A stretch of 64,000 nucleotides of DNA from Anaerolineaceae bacterium oral taxon 439. Lineage in GTDB: Bacteria; Chloroflexota; Anaerolineae; Anaerolineales; Anaerolineaceae. The notes under the pieces are model-generated. The model had not been told where the DNA came from. It saw only the letters and a list, made by a program, of their open reading frames with translations, and made no database searches. The stretch is from assembly GCA_001717545.1 (NCBI GenBank), contig CP017039.1, positions 1,550,001 to 1,614,000 of the forward strand. The letters are read 5' to 3'. Both the position numbers and the translations under genes were made by a program. Positions 54,801-62,741 of the stretch are shown piece after piece. Numbering within the stretch: position 1 is the first letter of the stretch; each line of letters opens with the position of its first letter.

Positions 54801-55846
54801 ACGACGTTATCCTGAACGATATATTTTTGCAGCTCCGCGATATGTTGTGCTGTTGTTTCCTGCGATAGATTGAATAGAGAGTGCGTTCGATACGTTTTCC
54901 CGCCGGGATAGAGCGCTATTCTATCTGCTTCCGGATTGATCGTCCGGATATATTCGCGATACTTCGAAATCGCATGTGTGACTTTCCCTTTTAATCTATT
55001 GTCGTGTGCGTTGAAATGATCTGACTGTTTGTACGCGTCGATGATCTGATCCAGTTCAGCAATGGATTCGCATTGGTAGAAATCGTAAGTCGGGACAGGA
55101 AAACTAAATTCCGCGGGTAAATTTCTTAGAATCGTCGCGGTCCATCTTGCGCTAACCTCGGAACAGTTCTGTTGCTCATGGAGCCAGGCAGTAAAGCGTT
55201 CTTTAAGGTCTGTCGAGGCGGCTGGTTCATAGTGAGGAGCCTGTTGAGTGAATGAGGCAGCTGGATGATTCGTTTCAGTTGTCTTCGCGATCGGATTTTC
55301 TTCTTCTCCATCATTTCTGGCTTTGATTTCTGCTGGGGTTGAAGCGAGTTTGCTGACGGAGGGTAGCGCGTCTTTCAGCGGGTTCATGGCATTGGGACCA
55401 GGCGGAGGCAGCTCCTGCGCGGAAGCTTCGGGCTCGATCGCCGGAACGGTCGGAGTTATTTCTTTCGCAGGAGGGATTTCTACGGGTTGAGAGACGGGGT
55501 CTGACGCCTCGATCGGTTCCGCTGGTTGGATCGATTCGCCCGGCTGCAACGTGACTGGCTCTGGCTCGTTTGCGGATGAGGCTTTGGTCGGTTGATTTTC
55601 TATGTCTGACCCTGTTTCATTTGAGCATTGAATATACTTCAATTCAGATTGTGATTCAATTTGTACGCCGGAAACCCTCGGCAGGCTGCTCTTTTTTTTA
55701 CGGCGGGGCTTCGTTTTAGCGCGATTTGCGCCAGAAAGCGTCTTCCAAAGGTTTCTCAGGCGATGAAGAAGATTCCCGGAATTCTTGCTTTTTGTGGATT
55801 TATTTTTTTGCTTTAACTTGCGAAATAGCAACTTGAAAAATCTCAT
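51815..55846 (-). CDS. Large partner protein of the helicase (DruH-like candidate)
   Basis: 1343 aa. N-terminal 1-55 is very basic (RFFKLLFRKLKQKNKSTKSK); 60-215 is a Pro/Glu/Ala-rich linker. At about 215-300 is a helical domain (ERFTAWLHEQQNCSEVSARW, SIAELDQIIDAYK, ISKYREYIR) like the core-binding-type domains fronting several restriction enzymes. The middle (about 330-720) is helical; from about 720 it is beta-rich with Ig-like repeats. No nuclease or ATPase motif is seen. The pairing with a DUF1998 helicase and order upstream of it match druH-druE of Druantia type III, but the sequence link is unproven. It could be a new family. Confidence 0.6.
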   Translation of the reverse strand: MRFFKLLFRKLKQKNKSTKSKNSGNLLHRLRNLWKTLSGANRAKTKPRRKKKSSLPRVSGVQIESQSELKYIQCSNETGSDIENQPTKASSANEPEPVTLQPGESIQPAEPIEASDPVSQPVEIPPAKEITPTVPAIEPEASAQELPPPGPNAMNPLKDALPSVSKLASTPAEIKARNDGEEENPIAKTTETNHPAASFTQQAPHYEPAASTDLKERFTAWLHEQQNCSEVSARWTATILRNLPAEFSFPVPTYDFYQCESIAELDQIIDAYKQSDHFNAHDNRLKGKVTHAISKYREYIRTINPEADRIALYPGGKTYRTHSLFNLSQETTAQHIAELQKYIVQDNVVYLPADSSTYRNLNSFVYGKGISLEKYIEKLGFVRTQQRPVPQDDGMESDMEIRTSEGDFIARAFAENPLIGSAILTEEETQTILQEAEKILKKRLSGSIKRLLRRDQAILTLALTHYTKNWDPDVQPKFWEYAAKQFGYLDKDKIVEEILKGALEGTLDRNHRFFIENERKRSFRSTVTMHAFSPRESWMAFFDFLFDFYKENLGWTIDPDEPLIGDMLQVLSQRFSDEQGVQSENLNISISSRSYSFREGIRKLILLRPKFTRSLVVRMLQKIDSLINNNIEEIKHYEEKLCEDWFERKLTEISDSRKSEKDRASERREIVWDYSKIRARFYLKNEDELQIGLPEIRLQRTIEPNLTLEVYSADRLISTCSMAWYGNELGKTLKSKTIDLHSLIKNEFPGQLRLRLASEEEAIYDSEERLYRTRFLFSGKNELTGSILPPGDYTLILPSDKRVQVERGEQSPIQPLKVPAANGYFVELEPGFIVRIDSKIAYYDRGETETEFRILSPQESESLPTYIEDEEEFEFADRKSACHLVLSRPEVSTRYVIRKDEERIDLSALDCNEEKTLYALPLDNGKDVCRIRILDLGEEKLLFKRDYLLIDQASCKFSREFYYSSEDYRDAKVEIQLDELSESIDFSAGDEFISFPYRNGDVQIAIPKITLSESTGKWLNPPASAWYYRDIAQDSRLQITAPKGASASLLIDGEPTQFDKNGSMLIGNKLHSITLPNARVHLDLKIERNQTAATYPLGSVFFKEGFLRRPKLWEENGVLFWDLGGAFIGSPNQKFILTLKLGSNAPMTFDLDESTDSLLLPENVPGGEYQYKIAIRSKSLFSQTEIELAQGECIIGDKNLLRFQNRRIRIPSITNGEKTIEVHPCYIDQIKFEGIQPTSEGNCPVYSGILFRYKDGNNRKNFSSEAFTDERGITRYQVNPVLVIYIGERTMSITNSHGDGFYYRKIFDEMTKTEYSLTDREPNQKNKNRYDSVDLFFYTTERP

Positions 55847-55903
55847 CTATGATCCGTTCCTTTGATCAGAGGTTTTTTTATGGTGAGAAGTGATACGCTT
55901 ATT

Positions 55904-55933
55904 ATTATATAATGTATTTAGAACCTTTTGCAA
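55904..55933 (-). promoter_or_regulatory. Promoter of the two-gene helicase operon
   Basis: On the minus strand TTGCAA, 18-bp spacer, TATAAT, giving a leader of about 50 nt before the 55846 start. It lies in an AT-rich stretch between the operon and repeat B. Confidence 0.7.
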
Positions 55934-55992
55934 GTTTCTTTCTTTCAGTCCACAAAGCCAACGCGGATCGGGTCGCCTGCGATTTAATAAAT

Positions 55993-56022
55993 CGCCCTGA
56001 AACGGCAGACCGTTCCAGGGCG
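55993..56022. terminator. Hairpin downstream of the NahK-like gene
   Basis: CGCCCTG(...)CAGGGCG stem, with AT-rich sequence next to it on the minus strand. The same hairpin is present inverted at 46741-46770. Confidence 0.65.
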
Positions 56023-56080
56023 AAACCAGCGGGAGGCCGAAAATCTATCGCGCAGCGATCGCCTGATCGACGACCTCGTT
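56022..56080 (-). repeat. Repeat B: original 3' end of the NahK-like gene
   Basis: The intact copy of the 59-bp repeat B', part of the functional kinase gene. It marks the right boundary of the accessory region. Confidence 0.9.
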
Positions 56081-57133
56081 CATATAATCCCAGTTCGCGT
56101 CCATGTCGCGCACATATTGGAACTGCGTTCGGCAGCGGTCCAGATTCTGGTCCGGGTACTGAATATGAAAATACTTGTCGCCGACGAGATAATCCGCCAG
56201 GAACCGCACGCCGCATTCCAGCGTCATCATCTTCGCCCCGATCGGGAGCAGCCGCAGCTCAGTTTCGGTCAATTTCTCGCGCGTCTCGGAGATGAACGCT
56301 TTCGTATAGGCTTCGTAGTAGTCGCGATGAAGATAGATTTTCGATAAATTCTTTTCGTTTTCCGCCGCGCGGACCGCGCCGAAACGGATCGAATCGCCGA
56401 AGTCGTTCGCCGACAGGCCCGGCATGACGGTATCCAAATCGATAACGCAGACACCGCGTTTCGTCGTCTTATCGAATAATACGTTATTCAGCTTCGTATC
56501 GTTATGCGTCACGCGCAGCGGAATTTTCCCCTCGTCGAGTAAGTCTAAGAGCGTCGACGCGAACGGCCGGACCGACATGGCATATTCGATTTCCGGGCGG
56601 ACGGATTCCAGCCGTCCCTGATAATTCGTTTCGATCGCGCGGTCGAGCGCTTCATAACGTTTGACCGTATGATGAAACCCCGGGATCGTCTCGGTCAGTT
56701 CCGCGGCGGGAAAATCGGACAGCAGGTTCTGAAACTGCCCGAAGGCAACGGCGGATTCAGCGAAATGAGCCGGGTTGTCTGGCTGATTAAAGCAGATACT
56801 GTCCTTGACGAAGACATATAGGCGCCAGACCTCTTCGTCTTCCGTCACGAGATAATCGCGTCCGGCCTTCGTCCCGATCAGCGTCAAAACCTCGCGCGGA
56901 TCCTTCGCCTTCTTTGCCAGATGCCGCGTGACGCTGATAATATTCTGCATCAGGCTTTTATAGTCGCGAAAGGCGAACGTATTAATTTTTTGCAGGATGT
57001 ACCAGGCGCCATCGTCGGTAACGACTTTATACGTCGTGTTAATATGCCCGTTCCCGTACCTCTCGCAGCTGACGACCTTCCCCGTCAGTTCAAACAGCTC
57101 AGCGGCCCGGATCGTTTCCATACTCAACCCCAT
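56045..57133 (-). CDS. nahK: N-acetylhexosamine 1-kinase-like phosphotransferase
   Basis: 362 aa. Strong resemblance to Bifidobacterium NahK (LnpB): GNGHINTTYKV near residue 27, LRVTHNDTKLNNVLF with catalytic Asp212, VIDLDTVMPG for metal and DFGDSIRFGA. NahK makes GlcNAc/GalNAc 1-phosphate in the lacto-N-biose and galacto-N-biose pathway. The gene follows a nucleotidyltransferase and sugar permeases, as expected. An ATG at 57121 is an alternative start; the 57133 start overlaps the upstream stop. The 3' end is duplicated at 46770-46828. Confidence 0.88.
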   Translation of the reverse strand: MGLSMETIRAAELFELTGKVVSCERYGNGHINTTYKVVTDDGAWYILQKINTFAFRDYKSLMQNIISVTRHLAKKAKDPREVLTLIGTKAGRDYLVTEDEEVWRLYVFVKDSICFNQPDNPAHFAESAVAFGQFQNLLSDFPAAELTETIPGFHHTVKRYEALDRAIETNYQGRLESVRPEIEYAMSVRPFASTLLDLLDEGKIPLRVTHNDTKLNNVLFDKTTKRGVCVIDLDTVMPGLSANDFGDSIRFGAVRAAENEKNLSKIYLHRDYYEAYTKAFISETREKLTETELRLLPIGAKMMTLECGVRFLADYLVGDKYFHIQYPDQNLDRCRTQFQYVRDMDANWDYMNEVVDQAIAAR

Positions 57134-58035
57134 AAAGCTTCGGGATATATTCCGCTCCGGCGCATCTCTTTCAGCGCCGCCATGACCGCGGGTTTGTCTT
57201 CTTTATACGTAACCCCGTACCATTTTTCCTGCGTTGGGAGAACCCTGAACGTCGCCCGGCCTTCCTGGATCAGCTTGTTCGGAATAATTGGCAAAAAGTA
57301 TTCGCATTTAAGCGGGTTGCCCGGCAGGTTCGCGCGCAGGAATTCCGCAAACGTATCGTTAATTTCTTTCATCATCGAACGCTGAAAACCCCAGAGGTTC
57401 ATCGAAACGTACGTTCCGTTCGGGACGAAAAGATCGGCGCCGTCTTCCTGGATTGCCGCGCCGCCGTCGGCTTTGATGATTTTGACCCGTTCGACGATCC
57501 CGGCTAAATTTCCGTTTGCGTCAAGCTCGCAGACGCCTCTGGAGACGCTCCCATTTTCGGTCAGCGTATTCTCGATTCGGTACCCGACCATCGCGTGCCG
57601 CGTCGGGCCGGTTTCGGACGAAAGGAAATCATAGACGGAGCGAAACGCTGTCCGCCCGTAATAGTCGTCAGCGTTGATGACAACGAACGGTCCATGAACC
57701 AGCTCCTTCGCGCTCAGCGTCGCGTGCGCCGTGCCCCAGGGCTTTGTCCTGCCTTCCGGGATGGAGAATCCGGCGGGAAGGTTTTCAAGAAGCTGAAACG
57801 CATAGTCGACCTGGTAATGGCCGCGAATCCGCGATCCGATCCGGGCCTCGAAATCGGTTTCCATTTCGGGCTTGATCACGAAAATAACGCGGCGGAACCC
57901 TGCCGCGTGCGCGTCGTACAGCGCGTAATCCATCATCACGTTTCCATGTTCGTCAAGCTGGTCGAGCTGTTTGAGACTGCCGTAGCGGCTGCCCATGCCT
58001 GCCGCCATGATAATCAGTACCGGTTTTTCGTTCAT
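57124..58035 (-). CDS. Sugar-1-phosphate nucleotidyltransferase
   Basis: 303 aa with the GT-A type NTP-binding start LIIMAAGMGSRYGSLKQLDQ, VFVIKPEMETDF, and the metal Asp motif FVVINADDYYGRTAF. It would convert hexosamine or hexose 1-phosphate to the NDP-sugar for the kinase encoded next; in bifidobacteria that step uses GalT-type and UDP-sugar enzymes. The overlap with nahK suggests coupled translation. Confidence 0.85.
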   Translation of the reverse strand: MNEKPVLIIMAAGMGSRYGSLKQLDQLDEHGNVMMDYALYDAHAAGFRRVIFVIKPEMETDFEARIGSRIRGHYQVDYAFQLLENLPAGFSIPEGRTKPWGTAHATLSAKELVHGPFVVINADDYYGRTAFRSVYDFLSSETGPTRHAMVGYRIENTLTENGSVSRGVCELDANGNLAGIVERVKIIKADGGAAIQEDGADLFVPNGTYVSMNLWGFQRSMMKEINDTFAEFLRANLPGNPLKCEYFLPIIPNKLIQEGRATFRVLPTQEKWYGVTYKEDKPAVMAALKEMRRSGIYPEALWG

Positions 58036-58100
58036 GTTCTAATCGATTTTCCTATTCATGAATCAGTTTTGTTTCGCGTCCGGGAGCCGGCGTGACTGCG

Positions 58101-58976
58101 TTATCCTTTGACGCCGCCGGCGGTAATCCCGGCGATAATTTTTTCCGACAGGAAGAGGTACAGGACGAACGTCGGCAGGAAAACGATAATGACCGCCGCG
58201 AACATTCCCGCCCAGTCGCCCGTGTACTTCATCGCATCGATCATCGAGTATAATCCGACTGCGACCGGTTTGACCCGGTCGTTATTCGCGAAAATCAGCG
58301 ACATAAAGTATTCGTTCCATATATTGATGAAATTAAAGATACTGACGGTGATGATCCCCGGCTGCGCCAGGGGGAGCATAATTTTCCAGAAGATCGATAT
58401 CTGAGAACATCCGTCGATCGCGGCCGCTTCTTCATAGCTCGCGGACAGGTTCGAAAAAAACGTCAACAGGAAAATCGTCGTATATGGGATATTGATCCCG
58501 ACGTACAGGAAGATCATCAAAATCCGGACCGTCCAATCCTGTTTGAGCAGCTGCATCTGGGAGACGACGCCGAAGAGCGGCAGGATGATCATGACCATCG
58601 GGACGCCCATCGCGGCGACGAAACTTGATTGAATCGGCTTATTCAGGAAGAATTTGAAACGCGAAAGCGCGTACGCCGCCGGCGCGCTGACGAGGATCAG
58701 GAGCGTCGCCGATATGACCGAGTAAAAGAGCGAGTTGGTAAAAAAGACGGAAACGTTCTGCGAATTCCAGGCTTTTACGTAGTTTTCAAAATGCAGCCCC
58801 GACGGGAACTGCAGCGAGGTTCCTTTGAAGATCTCTTTCGTCGTCGCGAACGACGCGGCCAGGATCCAGCCGATCAGGACGAAGGTAAAGACGACCCAGA
58901 TCGTCAGGATCAGGTAGCCCGGGAGGAGCGAAGCCTCTTTACGCCAATTGATATTCAGGAAAGATTTTCGGGTCAT
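58101..58976 (-). CDS. Sugar ABC transporter permease (MalG type)
   Basis: 291 aa, six segments, EAA loop SYEEAAAIDGCSQISIFWKI near residue 185, C-terminus EKIIAGITAGGVKG. CUT1 permease; partner of the next gene upstream. GAGAGG lies 7 nt before the ATG. It stands between the permease and the nucleotidyltransferase in one operon. Confidence 0.92.
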   Translation of the reverse strand: MTRKSFLNINWRKEASLLPGYLILTIWVVFTFVLIGWILAASFATTKEIFKGTSLQFPSGLHFENYVKAWNSQNVSVFFTNSLFYSVISATLLILVSAPAAYALSRFKFFLNKPIQSSFVAAMGVPMVMIILPLFGVVSQMQLLKQDWTVRILMIFLYVGINIPYTTIFLLTFFSNLSASYEEAAAIDGCSQISIFWKIMLPLAQPGIITVSIFNFINIWNEYFMSLIFANNDRVKPVAVGLYSMIDAMKYTGDWAGMFAAVIIVFLPTFVLYLFLSEKIIAGITAGGVKG

Positions 58977-58987
58977 CGTTCAGCCTC

Positions 58988-59914
58988 TCAGAATTCGATT
59001 TCTTCTTCACGGACGATCGCCGTCGTCAGGATAAACACGGCGACAACGATCAGGCTCAGGACGACGCCGACCGCCGCGCCCAGCCCGGCGTTGCGCTCGG
59101 TTACAACGTTCCCGGCGCCGAAAACCTGAAGATACATGTAGACCATCGGCGTGATCGTCTGCGTGTCGGCGGTGACCATCGCGAACAGCTGCGACCAGAC
59201 GAAGAATCCGACCGACGTAATCGACCACATCGTGATATTCGTTCGGATGACGCCTTTTAAAAGCGGGTACGTGACCTTGAAGAATTGCTGCGGCCTGGAA
59301 GCGCCGTCGATCGTTGCGGCCTCGTAAAGCTCGACCGGGATTTTTTCGATCCCGCCGGAGAAGATCAGCATATGGTATCCGACCATGCCAAAGCAGTAAG
59401 CGATCAGCAGCGACCAGAATTTATGATCCGAGTCGGTCCAGTTAATTTTCCCAAATGGCCCAAGGCCAATCGATTCGAGAAAATTCGCGACGCCGAGCCA
59501 GGCTTTCGTCGCCAGTCCGAACTTCGGATTGTACACGTACTGGATCCACATCGTCGCCAGCGCGACGGCCGAAATAACGTTGGGCATGTAAATCGCGGCG
59601 CGGAAAAATTTCCTGAAGCGAATGCCGCTGTTGAGGATAATCGCGAAGAGGAGCCCCAGCGTCAGGACGCCGGCGCCACCGATCGCCCAGATCCGGAACA
59701 GGTTCCAAAGCGAAATTTTGAACAGCTCGATCCGGGCCAGGTCGGTAAAGTTCTTCGTCCCGACGAAAACCCATTGGCTGATCGAGGATGTGGCGTTTTC
59801 GACCTGAAAGAAACTCATGTAGACCGTTCTCAGGATCGGATAGACAAAAACGACGCAAAAAATTAAAACCGCTGGCGCGATAAAGGCTGCGATAACCGCT
59901 TTATTTCGTCTCAC
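58988..59914 (-). CDS. Sugar ABC transporter permease (MalF type)
   Basis: 308 aa from a GTG at 59914 (RRNKAVIAAFIAPAVLIFC), which has AAAGGA 6 nt upstream. The frame is open to 59977, but those residues lie over the ribosome site. The EAA loop is ELYEAATIDGASRPQQFFKV. It forms the channel with the MalG-type protein; the ATPase is not encoded in the window. Confidence 0.9.
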   Translation of the reverse strand: MRRNKAVIAAFIAPAVLIFCVVFVYPILRTVYMSFFQVENATSSISQWVFVGTKNFTDLARIELFKISLWNLFRIWAIGGAGVLTLGLLFAIILNSGIRFRKFFRAAIYMPNVISAVALATMWIQYVYNPKFGLATKAWLGVANFLESIGLGPFGKINWTDSDHKFWSLLIAYCFGMVGYHMLIFSGGIEKIPVELYEAATIDGASRPQQFFKVTYPLLKGVIRTNITMWSITSVGFFVWSQLFAMVTADTQTITPMVYMYLQVFGAGNVVTERNAGLGAAVGVVLSLIVVAVFILTTAIVREEEIEF

Positions 59915-60205
59915 GTCGATTCCTTTCTTTGATACTGGCATTGATTGGTATTGACGGACCGCGGCTGCGAACGGCAATCGAAACTGAGCGAATGCTCGGG
60001 GCTTGCTTCGGACTGCGTCAATCGTTTATATTCGGGTTTCGCTCGAGTCGTTTCCAGCGTGGTCGGAGAAAAATCGAATGGAAACGCTTCAACCGAATCC
60101 CGTTATTTTTTTGGCGGATCCTTTATTTGTTCGAATCGGCCGGAAGAATGAAGAACTGTCTGTAATTCTGCTTTCGCTCTTCGGGTACTGAATTGTTCTG
60201 TTTGA

Positions 60206-60238
60206 CCCTGGGGAAGAATTCTTCCCCAGGGCTTTTTT
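60206..60238 (+). terminator. Hairpin with plus-strand T-run inside the minus-strand transporter operon
   Basis: CCCTGGGGAAGAA/TTCTTCCCCAGGG is a 26-bp perfect palindrome followed on the plus strand by CTTTTTT. As a terminator it faces away from the operon. On the operon message the hairpin could protect the binding-protein part of the mRNA. The rest of the 59915-60269 gap shows no gene. Confidence 0.6.
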
Positions 60239-60269
60239 CTTTTTTAACGTATTGTTGAAAAGCTTTTGC

Positions 60270-61514
60270 CTATTTGCCCGAGGCGGCCTCGAGGTTGTCA
60301 ACGAACGTCTGAGCGTCGATTGCGCCGGTGCAAAGCTTTTGGAAGTTTTCCTTGATCAGCGGCGTCATATCCGGATTATTCTCGATACCGGCTGACCAGG
60401 GGAAGCGGACCATCAGGCTTTCCATGACCGGGCGGACGGCGGTCAGTTTTTCCGGCCATTCGGTATTCGTCGTGTCGGCCGGTATCCCGACGGATTCGGT
60501 CGAAAGCTTCAGGTCGTATTCGCCCTTGGTAATTTTCTCGATAATCGCGAAGGCTTCCGGCGCGACTTCGGATTTTGCGTTGATCGCGAAAACCTGAGCG
60601 CCGAAGTTCGCGGCATCCAGGCCGGTTTTGCCGTTCGGGACGGCGGGATACGCGAAGCAGCCCCAACTGAAATCGTCGCCAGTCAGATCTTTGACTTCGT
60701 TCGGGAGCCAGGACCCGTTCAGGTACATCGCGGCTTCGCCGAGCGCGAATTCGCCGTTCTGGTTGGTCGGCCAGGCCGCCGTACCGAACGTTTCCGAGAG
60801 GAGGCCTTTTTCGGCCATCATGGCGTAGTCCTGCGCGGCGAGGAGGGCTTCCGGCGTCTCCGCCCATAGTCCTTCGTCGACGACTTTCTTGACGCCGTCG
60901 ACGCCGATGTAACGGGCTAACTGGTACCCGTAATTGCCGATAATGTAGGCGTCGTCGCTCGTGAACGGAACGTAGCCGGCGTCCTTAATCTTTTCAGCGG
61001 CGGCGACGAATTCTTCCCAGGTCGTCGGGACGGTTTCAACGCCGGCTTCGGCGAAAATTTCGGCGTTGTAGAAAACTTCGAAGAGGTTCGGCTGATAAGG
61101 GATCGATTTCAGCGTTCCGCCGGCGACTTCGCGCGCGGCGGCCATCAGGCCCGCGATTGCGGTTTCTTCATAGTTGCTGCTCTTGACGAGTTCTTCGAGA
61201 TCCATCGTATAAGCGCCCCATTGGACGTTGACGCGGTCAATATCTTCGTCGAACAAGTCGATAACCGTACCGGCGTCCAGCGCTGCCTGAAGCCCTTCGC
61301 GGATCCCGGTCCGTCCTTTGAACTGGATGTCGACCGTGTTCCCGGATTCGGCTTCGTAAGCTTCGATTGCTTCTTTGATAACGATTGCCTGCGGCTCCGC
61401 GTCGGACCACATCGACCAGTAGACGATCGTTTTACCTTCGCCGAACGCGGCGGAGGCGGCGGAAAGAACGACAATAAGCGTAAGCGCTAAGACAAGAAAC
61501 TTCTTTTTCATCAT
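60270..61514 (-). CDS. Sugar-binding protein of the NahK-linked importer
   Basis: 414-aa family-1 solute-binding protein. Signal peptide KKKFLVLALTLIVVLSAASA, then AFG and cleavage; no lipobox Cys. TIVYWSMWSDAEPQAIVIKE and FEVFYNAEIFAEAGVETVPT with TWEEF are typical. Its place upstream of two permeases, a nucleotidyltransferase and NahK points to an amino-sugar disaccharide. ATG at 61514 or 61511; CAGGAG lies 5-8 nt upstream. The promoter is in the divergent gap to the AraC gene. Confidence 0.9.
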   Translation of the reverse strand: MMKKKFLVLALTLIVVLSAASAAFGEGKTIVYWSMWSDAEPQAIVIKEAIEAYEAESGNTVDIQFKGRTGIREGLQAALDAGTVIDLFDEDIDRVNVQWGAYTMDLEELVKSSNYEETAIAGLMAAAREVAGGTLKSIPYQPNLFEVFYNAEIFAEAGVETVPTTWEEFVAAAEKIKDAGYVPFTSDDAYIIGNYGYQLARYIGVDGVKKVVDEGLWAETPEALLAAQDYAMMAEKGLLSETFGTAAWPTNQNGEFALGEAAMYLNGSWLPNEVKDLTGDDFSWGCFAYPAVPNGKTGLDAANFGAQVFAINAKSEVAPEAFAIIEKITKGEYDLKLSTESVGIPADTTNTEWPEKLTAVRPVMESLMVRFPWSAGIENNPDMTPLIKENFQKLCTGAIDAQTFVDNLEAASGK

Positions 61515-61569
61515 GATGACTCCTGTTGGATGACTCTCAAATTCCTTTGAGTTGGCCTGTTAATTCCAA

Positions 61570-61597
61570 TTATATTGAAAACGAACCGGTTTACAAT
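61570..61597 (-). promoter_or_regulatory. Promoter of the NahK-linked sugar operon
   Basis: Minus strand: TTGTAA, 16-bp spacer, TATAAT, about 55 nt before the binding-protein start. The region 61520-61681 is AT-rich and is where the divergent PocR-AraC regulator would bind. Confidence 0.65.
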
Positions 61598-61681
61598 AGC
61601 AAAAAAATCATGAGAAATAGTAAAATTGTTGTTGTACAGCGTTCGTTTTGAAGATAGAGGATTATTTGGGAAAAGTGTAAA

Positions 61682-62596
61682 ATGAGAGGAACTGATGAAA
61701 TCCGTTTAGATATTAATCGTATTCGCGAGATGCTGACAAATCTACAGGAACTGACGAATTTACGTTTCTCGCTGCATACGACCGGCGCGCAGGAGATTAT
61801 CACGGTCAACCGGCGGTCGGATTTTTGTAATTTGATTTGCGAAACACAGTACGGGTACCAGAAGTGTTTCAATTCGGACCTGAAAGGAATCGAAATGGCG
61901 AAGCTCCTCGAAAAACCGTATCAGTACCGCTGCCACGCCGGGTTGATCGATACGACGATCCCGATTTATAACCGTGGCGAGCTCGCCGCGATTATCCTCT
62001 TCGGTCAGATTCTTGACGATTCGCCGATCGAGGATCAGTGGCGGCGTTCGGCGCAGAGCTGCGAATGGCATACTGAAATGTACAGTTTGAAAAAAGCGTT
62101 TTACGAATTGCCGCGGCTGTCGAGCCGGGCGATTCGCGCGGCTTACGAAATTATCAATACCTGCGTCAGCGAAGTTCGTTTATCGCAGCTGCTATCGATC
62201 GAGCAGATGAGCGATTATGAGCGGCTGACGCTTTACCTGAAATCGAATTACGCAAAGGCGCTGAATGCGGAGACGATCGCCGGCGAGTTGTCGATGTCGA
62301 AGAGCCGGCTGTACCGCGTCGTACAGGAAGCCGGCGGTGGGAAATCGCTGAATACATTAATTACGGAAGAGCGCGTTTATGCGGCGAAGCGGCTCCTGAA
62401 AACCTCGTCCGCTCCGGTCCGGGAAATCGGCGCGCAGGTCGGTATTTTGGATTACAACTATTTTACGAAGCTGTTCCGGAGGTATACCGGCCGGACGCCA
62501 CGGGATTATCGAGCGGAAAAAGTCCGCGTTTCCGCCGCGATCGGGCCGCTCGCGTCCGCGCGGCCTCTCGAAGAATCTGGAAGCAATTCCGGCTGA
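61682..62596 (+). CDS. PocR-domain AraC-family regulator
   Basis: 304 aa. An N-terminal PocR ligand-sensing domain (about 30-165: CNLICETQYGYQKCFNSDLK, YRCHAGLIDTTIPIYNRGEL with conserved Cys/His) and a C-terminal AraC pair of HTHs (about 190-290: MSKSRLYRVVQEAGG and DYNYFTKLFRRYTGRTPRDY). It is divergent from the sugar-binding protein and probably activates that operon on sugar. PocR domains bind small ligands or a metal in other regulators. Confidence 0.88.
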   Translation: MRGTDEIRLDINRIREMLTNLQELTNLRFSLHTTGAQEIITVNRRSDFCNLICETQYGYQKCFNSDLKGIEMAKLLEKPYQYRCHAGLIDTTIPIYNRGELAAIILFGQILDDSPIEDQWRRSAQSCEWHTEMYSLKKAFYELPRLSSRAIRAAYEIINTCVSEVRLSQLLSIEQMSDYERLTLYLKSNYAKALNAETIAGELSMSKSRLYRVVQEAGGGKSLNTLITEERVYAAKRLLKTSSAPVREIGAQVGILDYNYFTKLFRRYTGRTPRDYRAEKVRVSAAIGPLASARPLEESGSNSG

Positions 62597-62601
62597 ATGC
62601 G

Positions 62602-62629
62602 TTGAAAAAAGGCGGATTTGCGGTATGAT
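62602..62629 (+). promoter_or_regulatory. Promoter of nfnA-nfnB
   Basis: TTGAAA, 16-bp spacer, TATGAT, about 110 nt before nfnA. Confidence 0.6.
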
Positions 62630-62741
62630 TGTGAAAAGAAGGTACAAGGGATTGTGCAGTTGTTTTTGACTGCCTGAAAAAGAACGTCAGGGAAAAATTG
62701 GGGAAACGGGCGAAAGCCTCGAAAAACGAAAGGGATTGCGC

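Noticed and set aside
46090-56044. Prophage or integrative element
   Set aside because: No integrase, capsid, portal, relaxase or att-type tRNA repeat is found; only the homologous flanks described above.
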